Shown: positions 1 through 24,973 of the stretch, piece by piece
Numbering within the stretch: the stretch's first letter is position 1
Layout: each line of letters begins with the position of its first letter
Assembly (NCBI GenBank): GCA_963971405.1
Contig: OZ020491.1
Span: 5,636,855 to 5,700,854 of the forward strand
Direction of reading: 5' to 3'
DNA length: 64,000 nucleotides
Source of the DNA: Psococerastis gibbosa
Lineage: Eukaryota > Arthropoda > Insecta > Psocodea > Psocidae
Notes under the pieces: model-generated
The model's input: the letters and a program-made list of their open reading frames with translations, nothing else
Told to the model about the DNA's origin: nothing
Database searches by the model: none
Made by a program: the position numbers and the translations under genes

Positions 1-852
1 AATGTATATTCCATCTGTAGTTCCTCGACCAGGCATGAATCCTAGTTGGTTATCGATGGTCTCATTTATTAGAACTCTCAATCACCCTTTCCATCCACTT
101 CATTGCATGGCAGAGCAGTTTAATAGGTCGGTGGTTCCCACAGTCTTGCACATCGCCCTTTCGCTTGTAGGCTATATGGGTACCACTGTGCTTTCACGCC
201 AACGTGATGGGATTACTCCTTTTAGTATCCGATTAAATAAGTCCGAAATTCATGGGGTCGTTGGCATTGGACAAGGGACCTATGTGCCGCTATAAGTAGA
301 CCTAGGTCCATAAAATGTCCTTCAGGACAATATTACTATATATACATGTTAACAGGTCTTATACTGTTCGAAGCCATTTATGCGCAAGTCCTTTTCGTTC
401 CGTACGTATGTATTCCACGTTCCGCGTCTCTGTTTCTAATAGACTCTCGTCTACATTCTGTTCTACGTTCCAGTCCAAGTTTTTCAGTAAGTTTTTAAGA
501 ACAATGGAGATACCATCATCTGGTATCTTACAATAACCGGTTACATTTAATAAAATAGATTGTTGATGAGAACATTGCGTCTTTTCATATTATATTTAGA
601 CACATGTTCACGTTCCACGAAGTCACTTTGGAGACACTCAATTTTGGGGGAATTTACCCTAAAAAAAAAAAACATTAATGTTAACAAACCCCAATAGGTC
701 GCTTGCCCCTTGATAGTTTGGTTCTGGGGAAAAAGGAATAAGACTCAATTTTCTTGAAAAATGACTAAAATTTAAACGAAAACTTAAATGCTGGCCTTGA
801 TCCTCGTTACTGCGCATGTGCTAGGATAGGACAGTGGTTTCGTATAGCGATC
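1..852. other. No recognisable gene
   Basis: Two open frames (to about 295 and 315-536) show no domain or conserved motif. About 665-785 is a diverged fragment of the 0.85 kb family C (GGTCGCTTGCCCCTTGATAG core). Confidence 0.6.
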
Positions 853-1195
853 AATGGCGGATCCATGGGGGGGTCATGACCCCCCAAAATTGTACTATAT
901 GAAATCTATTCTCCGAAATTAGTACATTACAGAAAGTTACATCCGGCTATGAAGGTCATTTACTATTATAAAGTAGACGGGACTGAGCAGTGAAGGGAGG
1001 TTTGCAATTAGTTACTCTAGTAATGTAAGTACTAATTTCGGAGAATAGATTTCATATAGTACAAAATGAGTAATTTCAAAAGATACTAGTAATTAAAAAA
1101 AAAAAAAAAAACAACTTTTCAACAACAAAAAAATTACCTTATATAAACATGTGACCCCCCCCCCCCCTCCCTAAATTGTCCAATGGATCCGCGCT
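853..1195. mobile_element. Nested foldback element
   Basis: Outer ends GGCGGATCCAT and ATGGATCCGC are inverted and carry poly-G/poly-C. Inside, 892-930 (GTACTATATGAAATCTATTC...) is repeated in inverted form at 1022-1062. Confidence 0.7.
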
Positions 1196-1395
1196 TGCCC
1201 TCGATAGCATTGCCGCCAGCTTAGCTACAATTTTATAGCTCATCAAACTGTTTTAACAGACCAGTTAGGGGGAGTCTGTAATGATTTTGTTTGAATTTAG
1301 CCTGTGAAATATTTAGGGGTTACCACTGAGGATTGAATATAACTCTCGGCTCCGTTCGTTTTGCAGTTTGCACAGAAGGTGGCATAAGTACCTGT

Positions 1396-1640
1396 TATCA
1401 TGTAATAGTAGTAGTATGGTTGGACACAGTCCCAGGCCACGGTGTGGGCCCATAGAACAGGGGACCTCCTGATTGTAGTGGATTCCGAACCACTTGGGAA
1501 ACACAGTGAAGTGACACGATTAGTTTGGAGGTGACCAGGACAAGTCCTACCATGTTTCCCTACCGGCACTGAGCACACTACCAAGTTATCTGCATCTTTG
1601 AACCTGCTCTGGTCCGCTGGATTCAACTTGGTAAGGCGAC
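1396..1640 (+). repeat. Dispersed repeat R, partial copy
   Basis: Shares GGTGACCAGGAC, CCATGTTTCCC and GCACACTACCAAGTT with 27081-27265 and, inverted, with 34018-34240. A further piece (GGTTGGACACAGTCCCAGG) recurs at 29340-29380. Confidence 0.7.
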
Positions 1641-2086
1641 CGGCTCATCATGTAATAAATAATTTATATTGATGTAATGTATTTTATGGTTGGCTTTGTA
1701 CATCACTTGAATTATAATGAAGTGGATTTTAAAATTAACAGCTACTATTGGACTATTACTCTATTAGCCTATCATTTGTGTGTAGATTATCAACTAAAGT
1801 ATCTGTAAATCCAAAAATTATTTATGGCGGGAAAGAATGATCTACGCAAGCCTATCAATCAACAATCAGAGCGAGGATTCTCCATAAGTTAATCATGGAC
1901 GCAATAATTGGAAATTAACAGCAGGCCCAATCCCAGCAGGTAATTCTATAGGAGAGTTGACAATAATATGGAAGGAAAAATAGCATAAAATAATGGCTAT
2001 TTTTCAAATGCCTATATATAGTATCTCCTTAGTCAAAGAAACGCGCTAAAGCGGCTATTCCACTCATTTATGCATCAATACTAAGT

Positions 2087-2540
2087 CTACCATCTTATAA
2101 CTTAATTTATAATAGATAAGTTAAATATCTACATAATAATCTCCTTAAAATTAAAATCTCATCAATTATTGATGCCCAAATGATGGAATATTGACAAGTG
2201 GAAAGCCACCTAAGTAAGGTAAGAAATAAAAAGAGGCACTAATAAGCTAAGTTCACTGGCTGAACTAACTTTATCCAATATGTTGGAATCCATGACAGCA
2301 TAGACGATAGAGGTACTCCAATCAGAATACAAAACTTACTTTGGCGCCTATTCCACATACGTCAATAGTCATTACCACATTTACTATTGACTATTGCGTA
2401 GATGGAATCGGCGGCTTTAGTCTCATTCTCATGAGGCGGCTATTCCACCGGCGGATTTACTTCATTTGTGATTATGTCATTAACATTTGTTTTGTTTTAA
2501 GGGGACTACTATGTAGATACTTATCTACGTTATAATATGG
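2087..2540. mobile_element. Palindromic MITE halves and a nested short palindrome
   Basis: 2087-2215 matches one arm of the element at 49750-49945. 2498-2540 looks like the other arm. 2341-2420 is a short palindrome (ATTCCACATACGTCAATAGT). This suggests one MITE split by others. Confidence 0.55.
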
Positions 2541-3120
2541 TAGGGCCTGTCTACTTGTCGTGGCGCTACTGGGTTTTGTATACGTTCGAAAAAAGAAAAC
2601 AATGGAGTTCTTGCGCAGGTAAAACAAAGATGGCGGGCTGTCGGAAAGGGAGGGGGTACCCCTGATTCTCGGACATCACCCCCTCATTTTAACATGGAGT
2701 GTATAGGCTTTAAATGAAATTTGTTTTATTTTAAGAAATTTTCGCTTTTAAATGGCAAATTAGTGCTATTTATATGTTCCTTCAATACTTGCGCGGGTAC
2801 TGACAAAAAATTACGGCAAAGTAGCTGCAAATAATTGTCGAAAAATATTATTTACTTGTGTATCTAATTTTATTTCATTGTTTGTGATACTTCCGCGAGG
2901 GCAGAACAGATTTTTAAATGGGTATATGAGCCTAAGCTTGCTTATACATATTACAATTAATGTATTAGTAATGATTTATTACCATAGCCATACAACTTTA
3001 CTGCATAACTACCATGAAATATAGCCTAGTCGGCTGGGCTGTCGACACGCTAGCCTATCATGTTGTTTGTAAATATTAGTAGCGTAAAAAGGGTTATTGT
3101 CTCTCCATAATACTATCACT
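2541..3120. other. AT-rich stretch, nothing recognised
   Basis: No coding signal, RNA gene or clear repeat seen. Confidence 0.5.
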
Positions 3121-3169
3121 AGAATTCAATTTAGTATCTGAGCACCAAAGCAGTTAATTTTCGTAGGGT

Positions 3170-3345
3170 CACAGGCCGTTCCGTTTGCTTTTGTTTTCGG
3201 GGGGGGGGGGTCCAAACATTTTTTAACGTAATTAATTATTGAATTAATGGTCATCGAGCAATACAGGTTTACATAAAAAATTATTACGGGGGGGGGGGGG
3301 GGGTCGGGACCCCATGGACCACCCACCTGGGCACGGCCGTGGCTA
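3170..3345. repeat. Poly-G element copy 1
   Basis: G runs flank a core (TAATTATTGAATTAATGGTC, then ATACAGGTTTACATAAAAAA) shared with the next two entries. It ends in GGCACGGCCGTGGC. Confidence 0.7.
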
Positions 3346-3397
3346 CTGGAAAGTAACGAAGATACATATTAATATACATTATTGATCCAAATCAAGG

Positions 3398-3557
3398 CCA
3401 TAGCCAGGATTTTTCGGGGGGGGGGGTCCAATTTTTTTTAACGTAATTTATAATTGAATTAATGGTCATCAAGCAATACAGGTTTACATGGTTTACATAA
3501 AAAAAATTATTACGGGGGGGGGGAAGGAGGTTGAACTCCCCCTTGGCTACGGCCATG
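3398..3557. repeat. Poly-G element copy 2
   Basis: Bounded by GCCATAGCCAGGATTTTT and CCTTGGCTACGGCC, imperfect inverted ends. Same core as its neighbours. Confidence 0.7.
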
Positions 3558-3639
3558 ATCTCAATCGACTGTCCTATTGGATCTGGAAAATCTTTTGTTG
3601 GCCCACTAGGATCCACTAAATGTTTTGAACACATATACA

Positions 3640-3783
3640 AGGCTGTTCCCAGGTCCAAACATTTTTTTTCGTAATTTATTAATGAATTAATGGATAAATT
3701 CTTCAAACCATACAAGTTTATCTGCAGAAATTTATTTCGGGGGGGGGGGCGGACTCCATGGACCACCTCCTGGGCACGGCCAT
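3640..3783. repeat. Poly-G element copy 3
   Basis: Same core and G run. Ends GGGCACGGCCATG. Confidence 0.65.
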
Positions 3784-4301
3784 GCATATATATGTGTATT
3801 TTGTAACTTTAAATATTGTGGACATCGTTCTGCCACAAAGATGCAACCTCCACTTGCATTTCTTAATTTTTTCCAGTGGCTTGGGGAACGATATAATTCG
3901 GACCTCTCTCATATGTGTTCTGTCCTGGTGTAGGTTATCACTATTACACAAGTTATAGCAGCAATGCTTGACCATAACGCTAGAAATATGAATAATAACA
4001 ACTTAAAACTGTAAAAATCAATAGCGCTCAATGCATTTCATATCCTCCAATGGCCGAACAGCTGATTTTGTTTACATTATTTTCGCAATCACGCATGCGC
4101 TGTTAGCTCCGCCCTCTTCCTGTGACGTCACTACGCAAGAGCTCTATTGAAGTCAACCTCAATGTTTTGAAAATTAACGTTTTTGTTTTAATAAAGAAAA
4201 ATTGCGAACCTTGAATAATTATTTATAGTTTTTAACACTACTGCCATATTACAACCTAATTTATAATCAATAAGTTTGTATGTACATAATAGTCTCCTTT
4301 A
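3784..4301. other. No gene seen; MITE arm at its end
   Basis: About 4235-4302 resembles an arm of the 49750-49945 element (CTAATTTATAATC ... CATAATAGTCTCCTT). Confidence 0.5.
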
Positions 4302-4660
4302 GGCGGGTATTCCATTGGTGCCCATTCCACATACGTACAACGTCAATGAAAATTATGAAATTGATGGTGGCAGCAGACATTTTTACATACTAAAAATTCT
4401 GCTGCCACCATCGTATACGGAATGTGGAATGGGGGCCATTTATACGTACAACGTCAATGAAAATTATGAAATTGAAGGTGGTAGCAGAATTTTTAGTATG
4501 TCTTTAATGTCTGCTACCATCCTTCAATTTCATAATTTTCATTGACGTTGTACGTATGTGGGATGGACACCTAAAACATAACAAACGTCAATGACATAAT
4601 CACAAATGAAGTAAATCCGCCGGTGGAATTGCCGCCTAAACTGAAGTCGAAGTCCAAATT
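4302..4660. mobile_element. Cluster of two adjacent palindromic MITEs
   Basis: 4317-4437 and 4440-4570 are each near-perfect inverted repeats (CCATTCCACATACG / ...GGAATGTGGAATGG; TACGTACAACGTCAATGAAA / its complement). They share the internal GCAGACATT...CTGCTACCA motif of other MITEs here. Confidence 0.8.
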
Positions 4661-4730
4661 ATAGGCGCGATTTGCGGTAAATGTTTGCGGTAGGTTCCAA
4701 GTTCGATGTTTAAATTTAGTCAGAACCTGT

Positions 4731-5765
4731 GGTCAGACGAGTCGGTCAACGTAACACCTGTGTTTGCACCATTCGTTTGCACTGCGCATGCTCATGGACT
4801 CTAACCACAGAACATCGTATAATTATATATTAGGGCTGCCACATTCCGTGGTTTAACTCAGAATTCCGTGGGAAATAATTCTATTCCGAGAAATTTCCGG
4901 AATCAACAATTTTTGAGGTTTTTCTGTGGATTTTTGGGGAAATACCTATGCATACCAATATTTGTATGTCAATTTATGGAATCATGTCAATTTGTGATGA
5001 TTGAATCTGAAGCTGATGGGTATTTTTTATCGGCTGCAATTTAAAGTTACAATTAAAATTTAAAATAACCAGATAAGGTTAGGAACCAGGGCCATGGACA
5101 GATGAGAGTTAAAAAAATCATATCATATACAGGGGACCAACATAAAAAAAATCCCGGAGTATTCTGTATTCCGTGAATTATTTAAAAATTGTTAGGAATA
5201 CGGCTGAAGTCGTTTGGCTGCCCAGCCTGGTACTCATCGTAGCTTACCATCATTAGTAATTAGTGCATTTAGTTTTTTTTCTACTACTGCACCTAATAAG
5301 CTAAATGATGAAGCAGTGGCACACCTAAATTTCAAATCATGTAAATAGGATTAAAGAAGCTTGTGTTTTGATATTACTAAATAATTAATGGAAAAATTAA
5401 AAAATTAATTAGACTTATATTGTGTTTGCAATTGAAAACTTCACTGCACTTTACAGAATAGTCAGCAGCACAGAACACCAAAATAGCATGCAGTACCGAG
5501 TAGGCCAAAAGTAAATTACAGTATTACAACCCTTCACATTGAACTGTAGCCTACATACCTCCAGTACCCACTGTTCTTAGGTACTCAAAAATTGTTGACC
5601 CCGGAATAGAATTATTTCCCACGGAATTCTGAGGTAAACCACGGAATGTGGCAGCCCTAATATATATATATACGATATTCTGTGGTTGGAGTCCATGAGC
5701 ATGCGTAGTGCAAACGAATGGTGCAAACACAGGTGTTACGCTGACCGACTCGTGTGGTCAGAACT
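4731..5765. mobile_element. Large nested inverted repeat immediately upstream of GCN5
   Basis: Outer arms 4731-4828 and 5661-5765 are reverse complements (contain GTTTGCACCATTCGTTTGCA). Inside, 4829-5660 is a second element whose roughly 85-bp ends begin TAGGGCTGCCACATTCCGTG. The inner element sits at the AT-rich centre of the outer palindrome, with TA on both sides. Confidence 0.88.
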
Positions 5766-5985
5766 ATTTGCTGGAAGCAAGCTGTGCGCCAGCAAATGAT
5801 ACGCGTCAGTCGGCCATTTCTATTTTTATTAAAAATAAAAACAATGAAATATGAATACAAAATAATTTATTATAGGGCAGTTTATGTGAGTAATAAATAA
5901 AACATTGAACTAAAATGGTTTTTATAAGAACTCGTATAATATTGAATATTGAAGAACTTTGATTCATACATGCTCATTTTTTGCC

Positions 5986-19588
<13,603 letters not shown>

Positions 19589-19655
19589 TATTACATTCGT
19601 ATTTATTGAGTGAGCAGGCCTATAGGGAAACTACTTTGAGTAGGGCCATATATAT

Positions 19656-19834
19656 ATCTCAGCAGAAAAATCACGGTAAGTTGACTGAGGCATTTTGTGC
19701 AATAGTTACTCGAACAACAGTCATCTTACAAAATGATATGTGCGTTGCGAGTACATATAATTTGTAAGATTGATCGCATAACACTTGCACAGTACGCCTG
19801 TCAGTTAACTTACCGGGATTTATCTGCTGAGACG
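19656..19834. mobile_element. MITE with 30-bp inverted ends, just downstream of GCN5
   Basis: Ends CTCAGCAGAAAAATCACGG and its imperfect complement at 19805-19831, plus further internal inverted repeats (CATCTTACAAA / TTTGTAAGAT). A half copy lies at 42270-42320. Confidence 0.82.
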
Positions 19835-19967
19835 TATGGCTCAACTCCGCGTAGTTGTATAACAGCTCGAGCACTTAAGGTGAATTTTACGTGGCGGCTT
19901 AGAATTTAGAATTAGATTTTTTGTGCAAATTCAAATTAGAACCTCGAAAAATTGTCTTGTTTTGTAT

Positions 19968-20321
19968 AAATCGGCTTCCGTGGAAAGGTGGTAGCGTGCA
20001 TGTGCTTGTGAGAGTTTCAACACACCATGCAATCGGGACATGTAGAGTAGTGGTACGGACTCTGACTTTCACCCGAAAGGTTGTTGGTTCGAGTCCTACA
20101 CTTCCTACATTTTCTGGCCATGCTTCGGAGGGCATGTAAAGCAGGCGGTCCCGGGCTTTCTTAGTTGAGTGTAAGAGAGGGCTTTATAGCCCTAACTCCG
20201 CTAGGTTGGCTTAGTAATAGAACAAAAAAAGTCCTTATTTATTTATTTATTTAATTGGAGACGTGTCGTAACTCAATGCGGGTACTAACCTAGAGGGGCG
20301 ACTGAAGAGGTCAGTCGGTTA
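19968..20321 (+). repeat. Family B, copy 2, split by a SINE A insertion
   Basis: The left part, 19968-20036, ends in CATGCAATCGG. The right part resumes at about 20255 with TTGGAGACGTGTCGTAACTC. Intact copies show these two joined. Confidence 0.88.
20037..20254 (+). mobile_element. tRNA-derived SINE family A, copy 3, nested in family B
   Basis: Full-length SINE with an ATTTATTTATTTA tail, lying between the two halves of a B element. A short imperfect duplication (AATCGGA / AATTGGA) flanks it. Confidence 0.9.
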
Positions 20322-20521
20322 AATAAATAAATAAAAAATAAATCTTGACTTTTTGTTGTTCTATTACTAAGCCAACCTAGCGGAGTTAGGGCTATAAAGA
20401 ATGACCCGCCTGCTTTACATGCCCTCCAAAGCATGGCCAGAAAATGTAGCTAGTGTGGGACTCGAACCAACAACCTTTGGGGTGAAAGTCGGAGTCTGTA
20501 CCACTACTTTACAGGTCCTGG
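20322..20521 (-). mobile_element. tRNA-derived SINE family A, copy 4
   Basis: Reverse-orientation copy: tail TAAATAAATAAAAAATAAAT, then TTCTATTACTAAGCCAACCT, and the tRNA-like head at its right end. Confidence 0.9.
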
Positions 20522-21100
20522 CAGTCATTATAAATTGTTTGTGTGCGATTAGCCTTAAAAATAAACTTACATTACATTAATGAACGCAATTTTTATGCCT
20601 AGCACCAAGTCAGATTTTTAAAAAAACTAACATATTTAGATCATTTTAACACGGCATTACAACTCACTCGAACATATATATCAAAGCAGAAATTTTTTGG
20701 ATTCCAATTTTTTTATGCTGCGCAAAAATGTTCCGCCTACCTTATGCAACAATGGACAGTTATTAATCCATTGACAAATCATTTATAAGACAGTTTTAGG
20801 TCCTTAATTCAATTTAGAATCATTAGGGTTTATTTTTGATAATTTAATCGTATTCTCAGAGTAGTTATTTTTTAGCTTTTTAGGTAATGCTTCTGCCGAA
20901 AAGTTTTTACCACTGCCCTGATTTAGTAAATTTATGTTAAGTATGGTTGTGAAGATTATGAGTAGATTACCCTTCCTTTCTTGTGTTAGACCTGCCGAGT
21001 CAGCTGTCTACCATGTTAAATTAGCACCAATGAAGTAAATTATGAATCGAACTCTTATAAACTAAACTCAAGGTCTATAAGTTAAAGCAAAAGGTTCATT
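20522..21100. other. AT-rich intergenic DNA, nothing recognised
   Basis: CATGTTAAATTAGCACCA near 21011 has an inverted match near 23023-23040. No gene was seen. Confidence 0.5.
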
Positions 21101-21103
21101 AAT

Positions 21104-21526
21104 TTAAGAAGGGCACTCCATTAAGCAGAGGACAAAATAATGCCCATGGTGTGTTTCGATTTCAATTACAGGTAAAAAGCAATTGAATGGGTTAGAAGCC
21201 AATATATACAAGTCGCTCCTTGATTTGCCTTCTTCTTCCCCCTTAGTGCCGCGTACGCAGCGTGGGGGGGGGGGGGGGTCGCCCCGGGCCCATTTCCTGA
21301 ACTCGCCCAGGTCAGACACTAACGCCGTGAACTCGGCCATTGTTTTCCCTCTTACTCCGGCTCGTTCAATCCTTTCCTCGAGGGTTGTCCTCGGTCTGCC
21401 GATGGGTCTTCTTCCTTGTGGTCTTGCTTCCGCCAACCTCCGGGTAGTCCTGTTCTCGCCCATACTTTGGACGTGGCCGAACCATTGCAGCTGCGTGTTA
21501 TCCATTCTTCTCTCTATGGAATCCAA
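21104..21526 (-). pseudogene. LINE ORF2 C-terminal fragment
   Basis: Reads LQWFGHVQSMGENRTTRRLA, then QGRRPIGRPRTTLEERIER, the well-known C-terminal motif of many non-LTR reverse transcriptases, followed by a poly-C interruption. Confidence 0.8.
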
Positions 21527-21943
21527 TTGCAGGTCTTGTCTGATGCTCCTTGATTTGCCAACTGTTTTAACTATAAAAATTCATTTTTTTTTATTACACC
21601 AACAATTTCAATTTTCCCTCTTTTTACGTCCAATCGTCGTATCTGGAAGTCTGTAAAAAAAAAATGAACATTTCTTGGTTGAAGTGTAGGAGATAGCCTA
21701 CATAGATTAAAACCAATGGAAAAAACTTTGGAACGCTTTTTATTTTATTTTATTGCAGTTAGAACAGTTGGCAAATCAAGGCGCGAAGTGTTGTCAGGCT
21801 CATTTCGAGAAAAGCGCAGTTGAAGTTTTATAGTCGGTATCCTTTTAACGGTGGACAAAATTTTCAACCCCTTATAGCTCAACAACTATGTATGAGATAT
21901 AGCGCTTGGGTGCAGACATAGATTATTAGCTCTCGGAGATTGT

Positions 21944-22151
21944 CATAAATAAATAATGGCTTTTTGTTTACAAAGCCAACCTAGCGGAGTTAAAGCCCTC
22001 TCTTACACTCAAGTCTCAACTAGGAAGGCCCGCGACTGCATGCTTTACATGCCCTCCGGAGCATGGCCAGAAAATGTAGGATGTGTGGGACTCGAACCAA
22101 CAACCTTGCGGGTGAAAGTCAGAGTCCTTACCACTAATCTTCATGTCCTGG
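21944..22151 (-). mobile_element. tRNA-derived SINE family A, copy 5
   Basis: Reverse copy, diverged at the tail. B-box seen as GGGACTCGAACCAACAACC. Confidence 0.88.
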
Positions 22152-22325
22152 CAAAAGCCACATGTCATGGTGCACTTACCTCAAAAAGTAAGAAAATGTC
22201 ACTTGTACAAATTGGTTGCTAACCCCTTCAATTGGAAAGTATTCTCAAATAAGAATGAAATTATAAACTGAACTTAATAATTCCTCTCTCATATTTAAAT
22301 TCTCAACATATTAAAATCTACCTTA

Positions 22326-22660
22326 GGCGGAGTTTCCACCGACCTCTCATTGCAGAATGCAAATACATTAACGTGGTAGCAGAATGTAAATGACATTGAC
22401 GGAAATTTTTGTTTTACTCTATGCCATAGTTAAAATTGATCAATGATCATAGAGTAAAATCACCAACTAAAATTAAAAAATGGCGTCATGGGATATGTTA
22501 AGTACAAACATTTTAATAGATTTCTTTAAAAAGAAAAATTCAAATTTCCGTCAATGTCATTTGCATTCTGCAATGAGGTCGGTGGAATACCCGCCCAAGT
22601 CTTGATTGTCTGCTACCACGTCAATGTCTTTGCATTCTGCAATGAGAGGTCGGTGTACAG
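22326..22660. mobile_element. Nested palindromic MITE (outer plus inner)
   Basis: Outer arms: GGCGGAGTTTCCACCGACCT... and ...GCATTCTGCAATGAGAGGTC. Inside is the inner element with ATTTGCATTCTGCAATGAGG and a central TTGATCAATGATCATAGAGT. The same composite occurs near 39 kb, 45 kb and 51 kb. Confidence 0.82.
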
Positions 22661-22679
22661 CCGAGTGTACAGCCAGTAG

Positions 22680-22918
22680 GAAATTTGCAGCCCGAAATTT
22701 AATACTTTTTATTTAATTAACTAAGCAAGCTATTAAAGATTTGGCTCATTTAAGTTGTAGAAAATTACTTCATGTATCATATAATAAGGTATTTTTAGTA
22801 GTCTTATACAACTTAAAATGAGCCATATCTTAAAATAACTTGCTTAGTTAATTAAATAAAAAATAAAAAGTACTAAATTTCGGGCTGCCAATTTCCTACG
22901 GGTTGTACACTCTTAACG
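22680..22918. mobile_element. MITE, about 240 bp, inverted ends
   Basis: GTAGGAAATTTGCAGCCCGA ... inverted at TCGGGCTGCCAATTTCCTAC, with an internal inverted pair TTTGGCTCATTTAAGTTGTA. A second copy at 42343-42857 is interrupted by another MITE. Confidence 0.87.
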
Positions 22919-24715
22919 CAACATGTCTAATTTCGTATGGTATTTTCTTTCGCCTTAAAGGCTGCATTTTAATGGATCGCTTGATTAGGAGTAGTTCCTT
23001 CTATGAATCTGTAGAAGAACTTGGTGCTAAATTAACATGGTAGGAGTAGGAGCGACTTTCGTTTTAAATAAAGTATTTTTTTTCTAAACAGTTCATTCTA
23101 TTTACTAATGGGTAGAACCAATCTACCTAGACTGTGATGTAACTCCCCACCAAGTGAGCGCTTTTTCGTATTGCCTCTATTATAAGGCACCCAAAATAAA
23201 AATAAATAACGCTAATACAAAAGGACACTGCGTTTAAAATACTACTAAAAGACTTGATACTTGGTGAAAGTGTGTTTTAATACAAAAACATTTTGATACA
23301 GTACTTCTAAAAAAAGGCGTCAGTTATCCAATCATTTCGCCTGCTGACTAGGAATTGATTCGTAAACACAATTGTAAAACATTGACCAGATCATTCACGG
23401 CTGAAATTTCCAAATAATTTGTAAACAATTCAGGCTTGGGCATTTTCACATCTACAAAGATTAAAAAATGGTATGAAAAATTTGTATAAAACACAACCTT
23501 TAAATATATAACATAACAAGCCCAAAATACTTTCTTAAATAGCAGACCATGTACCTATCTGGCTTACGACTATTCAATAAAATCGGTTAACACACTTTAT
23601 CATGTTGTTATAGTAATAACATTTAGGTGCGAAAATGCAAATTCACTACGAAAGCTTGTGTTTTTTATTAATTTTTCGTAAGACCATTTTCCTATCTTTA
23701 GGCTCGAGTAATAAATTATAAATAACCTGGTTTGTTTACAAAATACTTGGAAATCGCCGCCTTAAGAAACCTCCAGAACCCAAGGGACAGTGCATTATCC
23801 TACACAGTTCCACAGTGAATCGTAGCGAAACTCTTAATTTTGAAATGTCGAATGCAAAGACAAAAGCTCTCTCTAAACTACTATATATTAGGCTACTTTG
23901 TCCTGGTTCGAATAGTTGAAAGCGTAAAACAAGTAACCACTTCAAACATAATAAACTTGGACAAGTTATTTGAATAAATAGAAAAAATAAGACTACATTT
24001 TTCTAAAAAAAAAAATAACATCAACTAAACTACTCCATACTGTGTTCTACACTACGAGTAAAATAATTAAGAATAATGATCTGTTCCGGTATTAAGCTAT
24101 TATAATACACAGTACAGCCAAATAAAAATTAAAAGACAGCAGAACAAAATGCACGTGATTGACTTGCCTGCGTGAAAGAATGAAAGATTATCATTGGTTT
24201 GGTGACATGACATAGAATAAAGGGTTATTTGGACTTATATTGCCTGCTGTATTATTAGTCGTTAGAGGTACTGTCAGTTGGGGTGGAGTCCATTGTCAGG
24301 GGAATGGGGCGACGTTTAGGGAGTGGGTAAGACTCCAATCATCATGCCTAGTCAAGATAAGGACTGATGGTTTCTGGACGATTGAATCTTTTGACTACTA
24401 ACACAACAGGCTGTGTAAGTCCAACTAACCCTTTTTTAAATAATATAACACCATTGCCATTAACCTTTACCAATAGAATGCGACACAACACACAGCAATC
24501 ACTTTTTGTTCTGCTAAAACATACAGGGCAATACACAATGACATTTTCAAGAGATGTTTTCCGAAACAATTCATTGTCAACAGGCGAATACTAAACAAAT
24601 TAAAAATTAATGTTTGTCACGTTATGTTAAAAAAAAAATAATAACATAAACAGAACCGCTACTAGGTCCTGATCGAAGTTCATCATCAGTAAAACCCCTG
24701 TAGCTGAAACCTTGT
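22919..24715. other. Intergenic DNA and probable PPM1G 3' UTR
   Basis: AT-rich, no other gene seen. PPM1G stops at 24716 on the minus strand, so its 3' UTR should occupy the right part of this block; I could not place its end. Confidence 0.5.
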
Positions 24716-24973
24716 TCAAGGTTCTGGGGCGTCCACAGAACAGGAGGGCGTTTCCATGGTGGACTCAGGGCCGTCGGCCACAGTTTCAGTCTTGCTTCGC
24801 TTGCTGGGCTCCGTTTCCTGCGCCGCCTTCACCACATCCTCCTCTGATTTCCGTTTTACCGCTTTCACGATTGGCTCGAGTTTCGCACCGCGAAATTGAA
24901 CGATAACGGCGGTCATGTTGTCGCAACCGGTGCCGTCACCAGCCGTGTCGGGTGCAAGGCACGTGTCGAAAAG
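24716..24973 (-). CDS. PPM1G: PPM1G coding exon 6 (C-terminus)
   Basis: Encodes [20 protein letters not shown], then a basic/acidic tail that ends in PEP before TGA. Confidence 0.94.
   Translation of the reverse strand, partial: LFDTCLAPDTAGDGTGCDNMTAVIVQFRGAKLEPIVKAVKRKSEEDVVKAAQETEPSKRSKTETVADGPESTMETPSCSVDAPEP

Noticed and set aside
3392-3787. 131-codon minus-strand frame
   Set aside because: Created by two poly-G element copies; proline runs come from the G tracts.
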